Below are positions 7,336-7,942 of a stretch of 7,942 nucleotides of DNA, piece after piece. The DNA is from JBHHZJ01 sp046758005 (GTDB lineage: Bacteria; Pseudomonadota; Alphaproteobacteria; Kiloniellales; J153), in the NCBI GenBank assembly GCA_046758005.1, contig JBHHZJ010000126.1, positions 1-7,942 of the forward strand. The letters run 5' to 3'. A program made the translations under genes and the position numbers. The stretch's first letter is position 1. Each line of letters starts with the position of its first letter. The notes under the pieces were generated by a model. That model did not search any database. It worked only from the letters and a program-made list of their open reading frames with translations, and was not told the DNA's origin.

Positions 7336-7942
7336 TAAGCCGTCGTATCGACGTGGCGGCCGGGGGTCTCGGTCTCGCCATTGGGCTCGTCGGGCTTGGC
7401 GCCCGGTGCCGGCCCCCCCTTGGCGACCCCGACCTGGGCCGGGCGCAGCAGGCGGTCGCGCAAGCGGTATCCGGCGCGCACGACCTGGAGCACGGTGCCG
7501 GCCGGCGCCGAGGCGTCCGGGATCTCGAAGATCGCCTCGTGCAGGTGCGGGTCGAGGCGCTGGCCGAGCGGATCGATGCGCACGATGTGATGCTTCTCGA
7601 ACACCGAGTGCAGCGCCTTCTCGGTCATCTCGATTCCGGTCACGAGGGTCTTGAGATGCTCGTCGCGTTCGATCGCCTCGGCCGGCACGCTGTCGAGCGC
7701 GCGGCGCAGGTTGTCGGCGACCTCGATCAGTTCCTTGACCAGCGGCGCGGCGGCGTACTTGACGGCCTCCTCGCGCTCGCGCCCGGTGCGCCGGCGCACG
7801 TTCTCGGTCTCGGCCAACGCCCGCAAGAGCTGGTCCTTGAGGGAGGCGACCTCCGCCTCCAGGCGGACGACCGGGTCGTCCTTGGCGGCGGCGGCCGCTT
7901 CACCGGACGCGGGCTCGTCCGCGGGCGCGGCGGCCTCCTTCT
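7335..7942 (-). CDS. grpE: GrpE nucleotide exchange factor (N-terminus beyond window)
   Basis: GrpE releases ADP from DnaK so it can rebind ATP and let substrate go. The 201 visible residues are the C-terminal part; the frame is open to the right edge, so the start is not in view. The first 20 or so residues are an Ala/Asp/Glu/Lys-rich flexible N-terminal region. A long charged helix follows (about 24-105, from RLEAEVASLKDQLLRALAE), which dimerises in known GrpE. The C-terminal beta domain carries the family signature LDPHLHEAIFEIP (129-141) and GYRLRDRLLRPAQV (157-170). The last 30 residues are a polar tail ending in HVDTTA. The TAG stop (7337-7335) abuts the repeat element and shares one base with its outermost repeat. 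It is on the same strand as dnaK but separated by the divergent two-gene block. Confidence 0.97.
   Translation of the reverse strand, partial: KEAAAPADEPASGEAAAAAKDDPVVRLEAEVASLKDQLLRALAETENVRRRTGREREEAVKYAAAPLVKELIEVADNLRRALDSVPAEAIERDEHLKTLVTGIEMTEKALHSVFEKHHIVRIDPLGQRLDPHLHEAIFEIPDASAPAGTVLQVVRAGYRLRDRLLRPAQVGVAKGGPAPGAKPDEPNGETETPGRHVDTTA

Noticed and set aside
6311..7654. A 447-codon plus-strand open frame running through the DUF1848 gene, the repeat element and antisense grpE
   Set aside because: The product is Arg/Pro/Ala-rich without domain features and overlaps two well-supported genes in other frames.

Overview
The window reads as a GC-rich chromosomal segment from a member of the Alphaproteobacteria, plausibly Rhodospirillales-like. 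The evidence is the character of DnaK, DnaJ, DapB and a DUF2244 protein, the grouping of grpE, dnaK, dnaJ, dapB, DUF2244 and nth, and an RpoH-type promoter of alphaproteobacterial style ahead of dnaK. The taxon is an inference from remembered family features, not from a search.

Layout from left to right. Positions 1-83 hold the last 26 codons of an unrecognised plus-strand gene, whose end runs into three 14-bp tandem repeats. nth (endonuclease III) lies convergent to it on the minus strand. A DUF2244 membrane protein gene is divergent from nth and has a promoter so close to its ATG that the mRNA may be leaderless. dapB (lysine and diaminopimelate synthesis) is convergent with the DUF2244 gene, and a perfect 8-bp stem separates them. 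Then come dnaJ and dnaK on the minus strand, in the order dnaK, dnaJ, dapB as transcribed. The 257-bp gap upstream of dnaK (5707-5963) is the longest gene-free stretch. It holds the likely heat-shock promoter and a leader hairpin.

Beyond this, two plus-strand genes, a small two-helix membrane protein and a DUF1848 protein with a C-terminal CX3CX2C cysteine motif, stand between dnaK and grpE. grpE comes back on the minus strand and runs off the right edge. Between the DUF1848 gene and grpE sits a palindromic element with perfect 20-bp inverted arms. It resembles the short repeats mobilised by REP-associated (Y1/RAYT) transposases, and its edge touches the grpE stop codon.

How the genes fit together: GrpE, DnaK and DnaJ form one chaperone machine, and dapB and nth are housekeeping neighbours. 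The unusual part is about 5.96-7.34 kb, where an opposite-strand cassette plus a repeat element lies between the nucleotide-exchange factor and the chaperone it serves. I see no defence system, prophage, CRISPR array, or RNA gene. The DUF1848 protein is the best candidate for undescribed biochemistry.
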